33,912 bases of DNA from Omnitrophica bacterium RIFCSPLOWO2_01_FULL_45_10b (GTDB lineage: Bacteria; Omnitrophota; Omnitrophia; Omnitrophales; Danuiimicrobiaceae), in the NCBI GenBank assembly GCA_001804205.1, contig MHFM01000015.1, forward strand, positions 5,044 through 38,955, written 5' to 3'. This document shows, piece after piece, positions 22,288 through 30,548 of the stretch. The notes beneath the pieces are model-generated. The model searched no databases, had not been told where the DNA came from, and worked only from the letters and a program-made list of their open reading frames with translations. How positions within the stretch are numbered: position 1 is the stretch's first letter; every line of letters begins with the position of its first letter. The position numbers were made by a program, and so were the translations under genes.

Positions 22288-23967
22288 ATGAATCTTTATT
22301 GGATCGCATTTTTAGGTATCATTTTATTTTTAGGCGCCTATTTTTCATACGGCCGCTTTTTAAGCCGCTGGTTTGCTCTGAGCGGACGTCAAAAAACACC
22401 TGCCTGTGAAGTCAATGACGGGATCGATTACATTCCCACTCAAAAAGGTTTTCTCCTAGGCCAGCATTTTTCCGCAATTGCGGCAGCCGGGCCCATCGTT
22501 GGGCCCATTCTCGCGGCACTTTGGTTCGGTTGGCTTCCCGTTTTTTTATGGATTGTCGGCGGCTGTATTTTTTTTGGGGCGGTGCATGATTTTTCTAGCC
22601 TCGTTGGTTCCGTCCGGCACCGCGCTACTTCTATTGTTGAAATCGTAAAAGATTATTTTGGCCCAAAGGGACATTTACTTTTTTCAATTTTTGTTTGGCT
22701 TTCTTTGATGTATGTCATCACCGCCTTCACTGATTTAACCTCAAGTTCCTTTGTCGATCCCGAATTGGGCGGAGGAGTCGCTACCTCGTCTTTACTTTAT
22801 TTATTGATTGGCGTGTCGATGGGGTTTGCGCTTTACCGGTTTAAAATGCCGCTCGGCTTTGCGACACCCATTTTCCTTTCTCTTGTTGTATTCGCAATTT
22901 GGTTTGGCCGTTTCATGCCGCTTTCAGTTCCTGCTCTCGGCTCTTTACGGCCTCAACAGGTTTGGAATATTATTCTTTTGTCTTATTGTTTGATTGCTTC
23001 AATCATTCCGGTTTGGATGTTGCTTCAACCTCGCGGTTATCTCGGCGGTTTTTTTCTTTATGTTACACTTGCTGCCGGAGTCATCGGCCTTTTTCTGGGC
23101 GGGGAGAAAATTCAATACCCCGCGTTTCTAGGATTCACAAGCGCAAAAGGATTGCCGCTTTTTCCGCTTCTTTTTGTAACAGTAGCCTGCGGCGCTTGCT
23201 CCGGATTTCATGGAATTGTCTGTTCCGGGACTACCTCAAAACAAATCGCGAAAGAACCCGATTGTCAGATGGTAGGTTATGGCGGAATGCTGCTCGAAGG
23301 TTTGGTGGCTTTGATTGCGCTTTCAACCGTGATGATTTTGGCTAAAGGAGATCCGCTTGTGAATTCTTCTCCCGACCGGATTTATGCGGAAGGCTTGGGG
23401 CGTTTTGTGCAGCAGTTTGGAATTCCAAGAGATTTTGCGCGTTCGTTTACGTTGCTCGCGTTCACTACCTTTATTTACGACACTTTGGATGTGGCGACAC
23501 GTCTTGCCCGCTACATTCTTCAGGAAATTACGGGTTGGAAGAATATTTGGGGAAAAATAGGGGCCACGCTCGTAAGCCTTGCTGTTCCACTTTTTTGCGT
23601 GAGCCTCAAGCTGACGGACGCAAGCGGCGCTATCATTCCGGCTTGGAAAGTATTTTGGACGATTTTCGGAACATCCAATCAATTGCTCGCAGCCCTAACG
23701 CTCATGATTCTTTCCGTTTGGCTAGCCCGATCCGGCAAATCATGGTTTATCAGCATCATTCCCATGATGTTCATGATGACGATGACTCTCTGGTCTCTTT
23801 TTTTAATGACAAAAGCAATGCTGCTCAGCTTTTTCTCAGGAACCCCCACTTTCGATGCCATCGGTATGATCGCATCACTGCTTGCGATTCTTGCCTTCCT
23901 TTTGATGATTGAAGCATTTAAAATTTTCTTGTTCACTCCGGATCTAGCCAAGCGTAACAAACACTAA
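22288..23967 (+). CDS. cstA: CstA-family carbon starvation protein / pyruvate-peptide transporter
   Basis: A 559-residue polytopic membrane protein of the CstA family, whose members take up pyruvate or peptides during carbon starvation. Diagnostic segments are HFSAIAAAGPIVGPILAALWFGWLP in pieces near residues 60-85, GAVHDFSSL, CGACSGFHGIVCSGTTSKQ, and YGGMLLEGLVALIAL. It belongs to the shorter CstA type that lacks the long C-terminal extension of the roughly 700-residue Escherichia coli protein. I place the start at 22288; an upstream in-frame ATG would translate the repeat element. No Shine-Dalgarno sequence is seen, since the palindromic element runs right up to the start codon. How it is translated efficiently is unclear. 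Confidence 0.92.
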   Translation: MNLYWIAFLGIILFLGAYFSYGRFLSRWFALSGRQKTPACEVNDGIDYIPTQKGFLLGQHFSAIAAAGPIVGPILAALWFGWLPVFLWIVGGCIFFGAVHDFSSLVGSVRHRATSIVEIVKDYFGPKGHLLFSIFVWLSLMYVITAFTDLTSSSFVDPELGGGVATSSLLYLLIGVSMGFALYRFKMPLGFATPIFLSLVVFAIWFGRFMPLSVPALGSLRPQQVWNIILLSYCLIASIIPVWMLLQPRGYLGGFFLYVTLAAGVIGLFLGGEKIQYPAFLGFTSAKGLPLFPLLFVTVACGACSGFHGIVCSGTTSKQIAKEPDCQMVGYGGMLLEGLVALIALSTVMILAKGDPLVNSSPDRIYAEGLGRFVQQFGIPRDFARSFTLLAFTTFIYDTLDVATRLARYILQEITGWKNIWGKIGATLVSLAVPLFCVSLKLTDASGAIIPAWKVFWTIFGTSNQLLAALTLMILSVWLARSGKSWFISIIPMMFMMTMTLWSLFLMTKAMLLSFFSGTPTFDAIGMIASLLAILAFLLMIEAFKIFLFTPDLAKRNKH

Positions 23968-24044
23968 ATTCAGCAAAAGATGGCCAAAATAAGGTTAATT
24001 TTTTGCTGGTTTTAAGGAAGGTCAAGCCTTACAATATTGCCATT

Positions 24045-24075
24045 CTCTCATTGAAGTATATATGAGAGATTTTTT
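24045..24075 (+). terminator. possible terminator/attenuator before the permease gene
   Basis: CTCTCAT (24045-24051) pairs with ATGAGAG (24062-24068), followed by A and six T residues (24070-24075). The stem is short and the ribosome-binding site of the next gene (AAGGAGG) follows within ten bases, so it may be the cstA terminator or an attenuator in the leader of the permease gene. A weaker inverted repeat, CAGCAAAA (23971-23978) with TTTTGCTG (24001-24008), lies just after cstA. Confidence 0.5.
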
Positions 24076-24091
24076 GTTTTAAGGAGGTTTT

Positions 24092-25819
24092 ATGGCAATG
24101 ACATTAAAGCGGGTTGAACGGCCGCGTGAGTTAAAGTGGTTTCAGGCCGGTGCCATGCTTTATGGAGACTGGGGGACGAGCAAGGCTTATGTTTTAGGTA
24201 TTGCCTTTGCGCTCTCGGGCCATGCTTCCTGGTTTTTTCTCGGAATTATGTCCGGCCTCACCGCGCTGGTCGGAGTTTGTTATATGGTCATCTGCCGCAT
24301 TTATCCGGACGGCGGCGGCGTTTATTCTTCCGTCAAACACAGATCCCAAACGCTCGCCGTCATTGGAGCCTTTTTGTTAATCGCAGATTATGTGGTGACC
24401 GCTTCTTTAAGCGCTTTTGAAGCATTCCATTATTTTAATTTTCCAAATCCCGCGCTCTGGGCCATTTTTTCAATCCTTGTGATTGGGGCCATCAATTGGG
24501 TGGGACCTACAAAGGGCGGAAGCATTGCTTGTGTTATCGGGGTTGCCGCTTCGATTGCAGCTGGTATTTTGTTTCTTTCCACATTGCCATCTCTTCCGTA
24601 TGTTCAGCTTAGCTTGCCGAAGGGCGGGTGGGGCGCTAATTGGTCCGTTTTTGTCGGGATCGTTTTAGCGCTTTCCGGAGTTGAAGCGGTTGCCAATATG
24701 ACAGGCATTATGGTTGAACCGGTTGGGAAAACCTCAAAACGCACGATCTGGCCGGTGCTTTTGGAAGTTTCAATCCTGACTTTTCTGCTTGGCGTTGCGA
24801 TGAATGCCATACCGGGGCTCACCAATCACACAGAAGATATGTTGCGCGCGCTGGGTAACCATTACATTGGCCCTTGGTACGGTCAGTTGATATCCATTAT
24901 TTTTGGCTTTTTATTACTTTCTGCCGTGAATACGGCGGTTACAGGTCTTGTGAGTATTCAATTTATGATGGCAAGGGACCGGGAGCTTCCGCCTATTTTT
25001 GCGCGCCTAAATCGTTTTGGCATGCCTAGTCTTGCTCTTATCATCGCTACGGTCATTCCTGCTCTTGTTCTAGTTGTGGAACGTGATCTCGTAGGGCTTG
25101 CTTCCCTTTATGCGATTGGCGTAGTAGGTGCCATCACACTTAACTTAGGGGCCACTGCCACAAATTTCGGGCTTCCGCTGAAACGCTGGGAGCGCACGCT
25201 TCTTTTTGTTGGTAGCACCATTTTGCTTTTAATCGAATTGACCATTGCCTATGAAAAGCACAACGCGCTCTTTTTTGCGCTTACGGTTTTAGGAACCGGT
25301 CTGGCGCTTAGGGCTGTCGCTAAAGTTATTGTGCCCGCACCGATTCCGGAAGAGGTTTTGTCTGTCAATGTTTTGACGGTTTCTGAGGCCAAAGAAATCG
25401 CACCGCTCTACAGAGGATCTTCGATGGTGGCGCTTAAAAGTGTTAATCCTTTTTTGCTTGAGGAAGCAGCGCTGAGAGTTAAAGCAAAAGGCGAGAATTC
25501 AATTTATTTGACTTATGTTGAGGAAAGCCCTCCTTCGCGCGATCTTCCGACTGAATTAGAGCCTTCGGTAAAATCTTTAGAGCTTTTAGGACAGGCTCAA
25601 AAGGAAATGGAGGCCAAAGGAATTACGGCTGTTCCCATTTGGCGTTTGGGGGATAACCCAGGCAAATTGATTGCTGGTGCGGCGCGTGAACTGGGCGTAA
25701 CCACCGTATTAATTGGAGCAACCAGGAGAAGCGCGCTTACCAATTTATTGCGCGGAGACGTTTTCAGAACCCTTGCCAGAAATCTGCCCAACGATTGCCA
25801 TCTCGTGATTAGCGGTTAG
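24092..25819 (+). CDS. APC-superfamily amino acid permease with C-terminal universal-stress domain
   Basis: A 575-residue protein. Residues about 15-415 are a 12-helix APC amino acid/polyamine permease: LYGDWGTSKAYVLGIAFAL at TM1, IYPDGGGVYSSVKHR after TM2, and the conserved ALSGVEAVANMTGIM segment in TM6. Residues about 430-575 form a cytoplasmic UspA-like domain ending with the nucleotide-binding pattern LIGATRRSALTNLLRGD and a final strand CHLVISG. Such fusions are known and probably let ATP or a nucleotide signal tune transport. The substrate is unknown. A strong AAGGAGG ribosome-binding site precedes the ATG. The methyltransferase gene begins 12 bases after the stop. Confidence 0.88.
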   Translation: MAMTLKRVERPRELKWFQAGAMLYGDWGTSKAYVLGIAFALSGHASWFFLGIMSGLTALVGVCYMVICRIYPDGGGVYSSVKHRSQTLAVIGAFLLIADYVVTASLSAFEAFHYFNFPNPALWAIFSILVIGAINWVGPTKGGSIACVIGVAASIAAGILFLSTLPSLPYVQLSLPKGGWGANWSVFVGIVLALSGVEAVANMTGIMVEPVGKTSKRTIWPVLLEVSILTFLLGVAMNAIPGLTNHTEDMLRALGNHYIGPWYGQLISIIFGFLLLSAVNTAVTGLVSIQFMMARDRELPPIFARLNRFGMPSLALIIATVIPALVLVVERDLVGLASLYAIGVVGAITLNLGATATNFGLPLKRWERTLLFVGSTILLLIELTIAYEKHNALFFALTVLGTGLALRAVAKVIVPAPIPEEVLSVNVLTVSEAKEIAPLYRGSSMVALKSVNPFLLEEAALRVKAKGENSIYLTYVEESPPSRDLPTELEPSVKSLELLGQAQKEMEAKGITAVPIWRLGDNPGKLIAGAARELGVTTVLIGATRRSALTNLLRGDVFRTLARNLPNDCHLVISG

Positions 25820-25831
25820 GTTTGCCTCACA

Positions 25832-26803
25832 GTGAGAAGCGAAGTCAATTCCCTGCCAAAACTTTTTCTGGATCGGCTGCGTAAAATCATCCCATCACAA
25901 AAGTTTGACGTTATTGCCAATACCTTCGCGCAAACGAAACCCACCACATTTCGTGTTAATTCACTCAAAGCTTCACGGCAAGCCGTGCGGGAGAAATTGG
26001 AACATCAGGGATTTAAACTCGCACCTGTTTCATGGTTTCCCGATGCTTTTGTGCTTCGAGAGGGCCGCTTGAGAGAACTTGAAAAAACAGAAAGTTATCA
26101 AGCCGGAGAAATTTACGTACAAAACCTTTCGAGCATGATTCCGCCCCTTGTTCTTGATCCAAAACCCGGCGAATCAATTTTGGATCTTACAGCAGCGCCA
26201 GGCAGCAAAACGACACAGATGGCGTGTTTCATGCAGGGGAGGGGGAAAATTGTTGCGAATGAAAGCGACCGGATTCGTTATTCTAAATTAAAGGCAAATG
26301 TTGAGCTCCAAGCGGCCAACAATGTGGAACTTGTGTTGAGTTATGGGGAATCCTTTGGCAAAAAATATCCCGAATGTTTTGACCGCGTTCTTTTGGATGC
26401 CCCATGCAGCGCCGAAGGACGTTTCAATGTGAACGAACCGGCCTCGTATCGTTATTGGAATCTTGATAGAGTTCGACAATCCGCCAAGCTTCAGAAAAAA
26501 TTGCTCTCGTCAGCGCTCACGGCGCTTAAACCAGGAGGCGCCTTGGTTTATTCGACGTGTACATTTGCGCCGGAGGAAAACGAGGCGGTAGTCAATGAAG
26601 CGCTTGAAAAATTCGACGGTTTTTTGGAACTGGTAGGGGCAATTCATGAATTGCCCCTACTTGTGGTCCCCAATCGCATGAGCGGGCTTCCGGCGTGGGA
26701 CGGAAGGAAATTCCACCCTTCTCTAACAAAAGCCGTTCGGATCCTTCCCGCATCAGAAATGGAAGGATTTTTCGTAGCCAGGTTGCGCAAAGCTCCTGCT
26801 TAA
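25832..26803 (+). CDS. RsmB/RsmF-type (NOL1/NOP2/Sun) RNA m5C methyltransferase
   Basis: A 323-residue SAM-dependent RNA cytosine-5 methyltransferase. The SAM site is ILDLTAAPGSKTTQMA. The two family cysteines are Cys192 in LLDAPCSAEGR (product release) and Cys243 in YSTCTFAPEENE (catalytic). The N-terminal substrate-binding part (TTFRVNSLKASRQAV) is present, but the C-terminal PUA-like region of longer RsmF is absent. Exact target (16S rRNA or tRNA) cannot be told. A perfect 28-bp palindrome lies within the frame at 26633-26660 and encodes VGAIHELPL (residues 268-276), a loop after the catalytic core. The gene starts at GTG, close behind the permease. Confidence 0.9.
   Translation: MRSEVNSLPKLFLDRLRKIIPSQKFDVIANTFAQTKPTTFRVNSLKASRQAVREKLEHQGFKLAPVSWFPDAFVLREGRLRELEKTESYQAGEIYVQNLSSMIPPLVLDPKPGESILDLTAAPGSKTTQMACFMQGRGKIVANESDRIRYSKLKANVELQAANNVELVLSYGESFGKKYPECFDRVLLDAPCSAEGRFNVNEPASYRYWNLDRVRQSAKLQKKLLSSALTALKPGGALVYSTCTFAPEENEAVVNEALEKFDGFLELVGAIHELPLLVVPNRMSGLPAWDGRKFHPSLTKAVRILPASEMEGFFVARLRKAPA
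26633..26660. repeat. perfect 28-bp palindrome inside the methyltransferase gene
   Basis: Half-site GTAGGGGCAATTCA is followed at once by its exact complement, with no loop. It is translated in frame as VGAIHELPL. The rest of the frame continues normally to the family's C-terminal GFFVARLRK. Confidence 0.93.
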
Positions 26804-26810
26804 GATTTGA

Positions 26811-26839
26811 TTGACAATAAAAGGCTCCTACTATATAAG
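26811..26839 (+). promoter_or_regulatory. strong sigma70-type promoter
   Basis: Consensus TTGACA (26811-26816), a 17-base spacer, and TATAAG (26834-26839). The next gene starts at 26892 with AAGGAG upstream. This is the best promoter match noticed in the window. Confidence 0.82.
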
Positions 26840-26891
26840 TAACTCCTCCCGCATTTTTATTGAAATCTAACGTAAAAAATAAGGAGAAAAC

Positions 26892-27344
26892 ATGGGGCAA
26901 AATTTAATTTTTGGAGCGCTCGTCTTAGGCGTTTCCCTTTATTTGTTATCCACTTTAACTTTGGCTGAAGAAGCCGCAAAGCCGAACGCTGCTTCTGCTG
27001 TCATAGCGCCGGCTGAGGAAACAGACGAAACCGAATTTTCTTACGGGACTGTAAAAAGTGTTTCTGCGAATCAAATTGTACTGAGTGAGTATGATTATGA
27101 TGCCGACAAAGATGTGGACGTGACTTATACAATCAACGCGAATACCAAATTTGAAAACGCCAAGTCACCTCAAGAAATTGCCGTTGGCGATGCCATCGAT
27201 ATCGATTTTACGGTTCAAGGCGCTCAAAAGACAGCTTCCACGATCAGCGTTGAAAAAGCTACGGATGACACTGATGATTTTGGATTAGAAGTGGAAGGTG
27301 AGAAAGCAGATCTTGAACAGCAAGTAGCGACCGCCACGCGTTAA
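26892..27344 (+). CDS. exported acidic protein, DUF5666-like
   Basis: A 150-residue product with an N-terminal hydrophobic signal (about 1-24, possible cleavage after TLA). The mature part is acidic. Its centre, YGTVKSVSANQIVLSEYDYD followed by a TYTINANTKFEN stretch and IAVGDAIDIDFTV, looks like the small beta-barrel of DUF5666-type secreted proteins. That match is by pattern only. It has a near-consensus promoter and a good AAGGAG site, so high expression is expected. Function is unknown; the many Asp residues could bind cations. Confidence 0.65.
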   Translation: MGQNLIFGALVLGVSLYLLSTLTLAEEAAKPNAASAVIAPAEETDETEFSYGTVKSVSANQIVLSEYDYDADKDVDVTYTINANTKFENAKSPQEIAVGDAIDIDFTVQGAQKTASTISVEKATDDTDDFGLEVEGEKADLEQQVATATR

Positions 27345-27414
27345 GAGTTATTGATTCAAAACGAATCATTCTGGCTGGCGGAAAGAATCCCAACAGCTTT
27401 TTATTGAAATTGCC

Positions 27415-28035
27415 GTGAGCTCCTCTCCTACGTACCTTGATCCGATCGTTATCCCATTAGTTAGAGGCGAAAGCATCCTTGATGTTGGCTGTGGATATGG
27501 CCGGTGGGGGCATCTGATTCAAACTAATTTTTGGGAGTTCGGTTTAACAAAACCTCCTCAAGTCGATGGATTTGACGCTTTTCAACCCAACGTCGAATTC
27601 TGCTCTAAAAGTGTTTGTTATAGAAAAGTATGGCATCAAAAAATGCCGTCCCCTTTAAACAGCTCATGGGACACTGTTTTAGCGTGCGAATTTATAGAGC
27701 ACGTTGAACAAAATGTTGTTGAAGAAGTGATCAATTTGCTGGAAGGCGCCGCGAAAAAGAGAATTATTTTTTCCACGCCCAATTGGCCCTATTACCGAAA
27801 AGGTTTGGAGTCTATCGTCGGGTACAATGATTTTGAAGCGCATTTAAGTTATACCCCCAGAAGTTTTTTTAAACGCCGGGGCTACAAATTAAAAGGGGCC
27901 GGCTTTGGTAATCCAGAAAACTTATTGGTGCGCGCGATAAAGAAAAGCAAATTGCCGGGCCAATCAGCCCTTGAATCGATCCCGAGGATCTTTCCTAGTT
28001 TGGGAGAGGGAATTGTTGCTTATAAAGATTTTTGA
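27415..28035 (+). CDS. class I SAM-dependent methyltransferase, substrate unknown
   Basis: A 206-residue methyltransferase starting at GTG. The SAM-binding motif I is SILDVGCGYGRWGHLI, the acidic end of strand 2 is in VDGFDAF, and the motif IV region is TVLACEFIEHV. The late YTPRSFFKRRGYKLKG segment resembles small-molecule or glycan methyltransferases of the Methyltransf_11/23 type. No substrate can be assigned. It lies between the exported acidic protein and a small membrane protein, a few hundred bases upstream of the polysaccharide operon, so a sugar or lipid substrate is conceivable. Confidence 0.8.
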   Translation: MSSSPTYLDPIVIPLVRGESILDVGCGYGRWGHLIQTNFWEFGLTKPPQVDGFDAFQPNVEFCSKSVCYRKVWHQKMPSPLNSSWDTVLACEFIEHVEQNVVEEVINLLEGAAKKRIIFSTPNWPYYRKGLESIVGYNDFEAHLSYTPRSFFKRRGYKLKGAGFGNPENLLVRAIKKSKLPGQSALESIPRIFPSLGEGIVAYKDF

Positions 28036-28117
28036 TTGCGAGTTGTACCCGCATCAAATTTGATCGAAACGCCGGTTTCTAACCAAAAAGAAAAGGGAAA
28101 GTTATAAAATAGTTCCG

Positions 28118-28402
28118 ATGAAGATGCATTATCTCGACCAAATTGGAATGATTGCAAGCTTTGTGCTTCCTTTATTCAATATCCCTTTAGCCCTTAGGAT
28201 GATTCAACGCAAATCTTCCGATGACATCAGTCTCATTTGGGTGATAGGCGTTTGGGCCTGCATTATTTTAATGAGCCCTCGGGCCCTTACCTCAAGCGAC
28301 ACGGCTTTTAGGCTTTTTGGAATAATGAACCTGATTTTCTTTACTTTAGTCATGCTTTTCACATTTCGTTACCGCTCCTTCGGAAAGCAAAAAATTGATT
28401 GA
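28118..28402 (+). CDS. small PQ-loop/SemiSWEET-like membrane protein
   Basis: A 94-residue protein with three predicted helices. The first reads IGMIASFVLPLFNIPLALRM and is followed by a polar RKSSDDISLIWV turn. That pattern of a Pro-containing helix and a KSS-x-x-(I/L)S turn is typical of PQ-loop and SemiSWEET proteins, which dimerise to pass sugars or other small solutes. The match is weak, the canonical PQ is replaced by PL, and function is uncertain. A second ATG two codons on is an alternative start; neither has a strong ribosome-binding site. In the upstream gap I see only a 12-bp palindrome (28053-28064) and a small GAAAC/GTTTC hairpin. Confidence 0.6.
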   Translation: MKMHYLDQIGMIASFVLPLFNIPLALRMIQRKSSDDISLIWVIGVWACIILMSPRALTSSDTAFRLFGIMNLIFFTLVMLFTFRYRSFGKQKID

Positions 28403-28468
28403 CCGGTTCAGTTAAAATCAGTAAGATCAATCCAGAAAAAGGGTGTCAAGCAGCCCCATAAATATCAG

Positions 28469-28498
28469 TTAACATTTGGTCCGTTTGGCCGATAAAAT
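28469..28498 (+). promoter_or_regulatory. probable promoter of the exopolysaccharide operon
   Basis: TTAACA (28469-28474) and TAAAAT (28493-28498) are 18 bases apart, each one base off consensus. The first gene starts at 28544 behind a strong AAGGGGGTGAG ribosome-binding site. Confidence 0.55.
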
Positions 28499-28543
28499 AA
28501 GTAATAAAATTTTCGTATTTTGTAAGTGTAAAGGGGGTGAGAA

Positions 28544-29083
28544 ATGACAAGCGTGGCGTCTAAAAATTTAAAATTCTTAGCGGTACTTGGCCTCTTAGTT
28601 AGTTCCGTTTTTCTTCTCACCCAAAGTGCATTTGCCGCTGTCACCATTGCCAATCAAACGGGTACCGTTAAGATTACAACCCCGGACGGACAAGTTACCA
28701 CTGTTGAAGCGGGCAATCCTCTCCCAAACATTCCAGCAGGTTCCACCATCGAAGTTGTTACCGGCAAAGCTGAGATTTCAGCCTCCGATGGCGATACCGT
28801 CAATGTGCTGGTAAATGATTCAACAGTTCAAGTTGGAAACGGAGCAAAAGTTTCTGTCCGAATTGATTTAAGAACTGGCAATGCCAATTTGGATGTTGTG
28901 GCTGGGAATGTTCAGGTGCTCAATCCTGATGGTACGACCACAGAGGTTAACGAAGGGGGTTCTTACGAAGCGCCTGCTTCTGAGCCTACACCATCAAGTG
29001 AAGTGGATACACCCGGAACCGATCCCGCTCAAAACACTGGCCGACAAGAAGATGCTGAATCGGGCAAAGTTAGCGGATACTAA
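28544..29083 (+). CDS. secreted FecR-like protein
   Basis: A 179-residue exported protein with a signal peptide (about 1-31, cleavage after AFA). The mature part begins VTIANQTGTVKITTPDG and continues with short beta-rich repeats: GSTIEVVTGKAEISASDG, then VQVGNGAKVSVRIDLRTGN, then LDVVAGNVQVLNPDGTTTEVNEG. This is the pattern of the FecR beta-sandwich seen in secreted proteins and at exopolysaccharide or exosortase loci. There is no transmembrane anti-sigma part, so it is not a classical FecR regulator. The acidic, Pro/Thr/Ser-rich tail looks flexible. It is first in the polysaccharide operon, two bases before the barrel gene. Confidence 0.72.
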   Translation: MTSVASKNLKFLAVLGLLVSSVFLLTQSAFAAVTIANQTGTVKITTPDGQVTTVEAGNPLPNIPAGSTIEVVTGKAEISASDGDTVNVLVNDSTVQVGNGAKVSVRIDLRTGNANLDVVAGNVQVLNPDGTTTEVNEGGSYEAPASEPTPSSEVDTPGTDPAQNTGRQEDAESGKVSGY

Positions 29084-29084
29084 A

Positions 29085-30500
29085 ATGGGCAAAGCTTCTC
29101 ATATCGGCTTCATTCTTTTAATTCTCGTTGCCTTCGCGTTCCCTATTAATAGTGCAAGAGCTGACGTTGGCCCTACGTCTTTTAGCGGGAAAGTCAATGG
29201 GAAGAGTAATAGTGGGAAAATTGACGGGAAGAAAAAGCAGCAGGAGAATCAGCAAATAGAAAAGGTTGAAGCTAAAGAAAAACCAGCACCGGCCAAAAAG
29301 CAAGCTAAGGTAGACAAATCGACAGCGGTAAAAAAGAAAGTCAAAGCCGCAGAAGCAGAAGAGAGTGCGGAACCAAAACCTTGGTTTGATCTAGGCACGA
29401 TTGAAGAACAGCTTGTCAGAGATACCTTTCAAATTCACCCCCGCTTCAGAGGCGAATATACGTTAGACGATAACGTTTTACTTGAGTCGGCCGATGAGAA
29501 AATGGACTCTATTTTCCGGGAAATACCGGGCGTTGCCATTACCATTCCTTTCCTTGATCACCATGTAAAGGCTGACTACCAAGCTGCTTTCGAGCAATTT
29601 ATAAAATTTCCTAGGGAAAATACCGTTGACCAGCATTTCAAAAGCGAAGTCGCCCTCAATTTTACGGACATGTACGTTCGAGGCGGTCAAAGCATATCCC
29701 ACACTTCAAGCCGTTCCGGAACGACATTTACCGAGCGCGTCCCGCGTTTTGAAAGCAATACAGAAAGTTTGTTGGGCTATAAGTTCAACCGTTTTACGGT
29801 AGAGGGTGGTTACGACCATTTTTACCGTAGTTATGATAATACGCCTATGAAAGGCTTGAATTATAGTGCCCGGAAATTTCATGATCGGCTTTTGATGGAT
29901 TTAACCCCAAGCGGAAAAACTAAAATTTTCGTGGAACACGCGCTTACTTCTTATAACTATTGGAAAGACGCATCCCGAGACGGCACTGGAAACGAATTTT
30001 TAGCTGGTATTACGGGTTCTTTCTTTCCCAAAACCACGCTCTATTCTAAATTTGGTTTTGAACATATTGAGTACGAACACAACAAAGATCCCAATAACTT
30101 TGTCGCAGAAGTAGGCGCTTTGTATAAACCTCTTGCTAAAACAACCATTGATTTGGGCTGGGTCAGTGATGTGCAACAAGCGACCTATGCCACAACCACA
30201 GCTTACAAAGAAGACAAATTGTTTGTGCGCCTGCGGCAAGGTTTAACTGAGAAATTATCCGCAGAATCTAATTTTGCATACACGAGGCAGAAATATGATG
30301 AACTTGCCACACCGGTACCAGGTCTTCCTAAAAGTGTGCGCAGTGACAATCTATTGACGACCGATGTCAAGCTTTTATACCGGTTCAATAAGTGGGTGAG
30401 CGGCGATATCCAATATCAACTCAATCGCAGAGATTCGAACACATCGGTCTTTGACTTTACTAATAATTTAATGACCGTTGGCCTTACGTCCGAAATTTAA
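29085..30500 (+). CDS. outer-membrane beta-barrel protein (BBP2-like) of an exopolysaccharide locus
   Basis: A 471-residue exported protein. The start at 29085, one base after the previous stop, is chosen because a signal peptide begins there (about 1-25, cleavage after ARA). A Lys/Glu/Ala-rich low-complexity linker covers about residues 30-90. The remainder alternates polar and hydrophobic residues in many Tyr/Phe-ended strands, from HPRFRGEYTLDDNVLLES to the C-terminal strand LMTVGLTSEI. This fits the beta-barrel porin 2 (BBP2) type found near Wza-like genes. It may pass or anchor the polysaccharide at the outer membrane; that is inferred from its position. Translation is probably coupled to the FecR-like gene. 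Confidence 0.75.
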   Translation: MGKASHIGFILLILVAFAFPINSARADVGPTSFSGKVNGKSNSGKIDGKKKQQENQQIEKVEAKEKPAPAKKQAKVDKSTAVKKKVKAAEAEESAEPKPWFDLGTIEEQLVRDTFQIHPRFRGEYTLDDNVLLESADEKMDSIFREIPGVAITIPFLDHHVKADYQAAFEQFIKFPRENTVDQHFKSEVALNFTDMYVRGGQSISHTSSRSGTTFTERVPRFESNTESLLGYKFNRFTVEGGYDHFYRSYDNTPMKGLNYSARKFHDRLLMDLTPSGKTKIFVEHALTSYNYWKDASRDGTGNEFLAGITGSFFPKTTLYSKFGFEHIEYEHNKDPNNFVAEVGALYKPLAKTTIDLGWVSDVQQATYATTTAYKEDKLFVRLRQGLTEKLSAESNFAYTRQKYDELATPVPGLPKSVRSDNLLTTDVKLLYRFNKWVSGDIQYQLNRRDSNTSVFDFTNNLMTVGLTSEI

Positions 30501-30548
30501 TCTGCTTGTCAATAGATCGCAAATCCAACCTCTCCCATCCCTTTTGTG

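Noticed and set aside
28881..29084. Upstream start giving 68 more residues for the barrel protein
   Set aside because: This stretch overlaps the FecR-like gene in another frame, and the signal peptide begins only at 29085.
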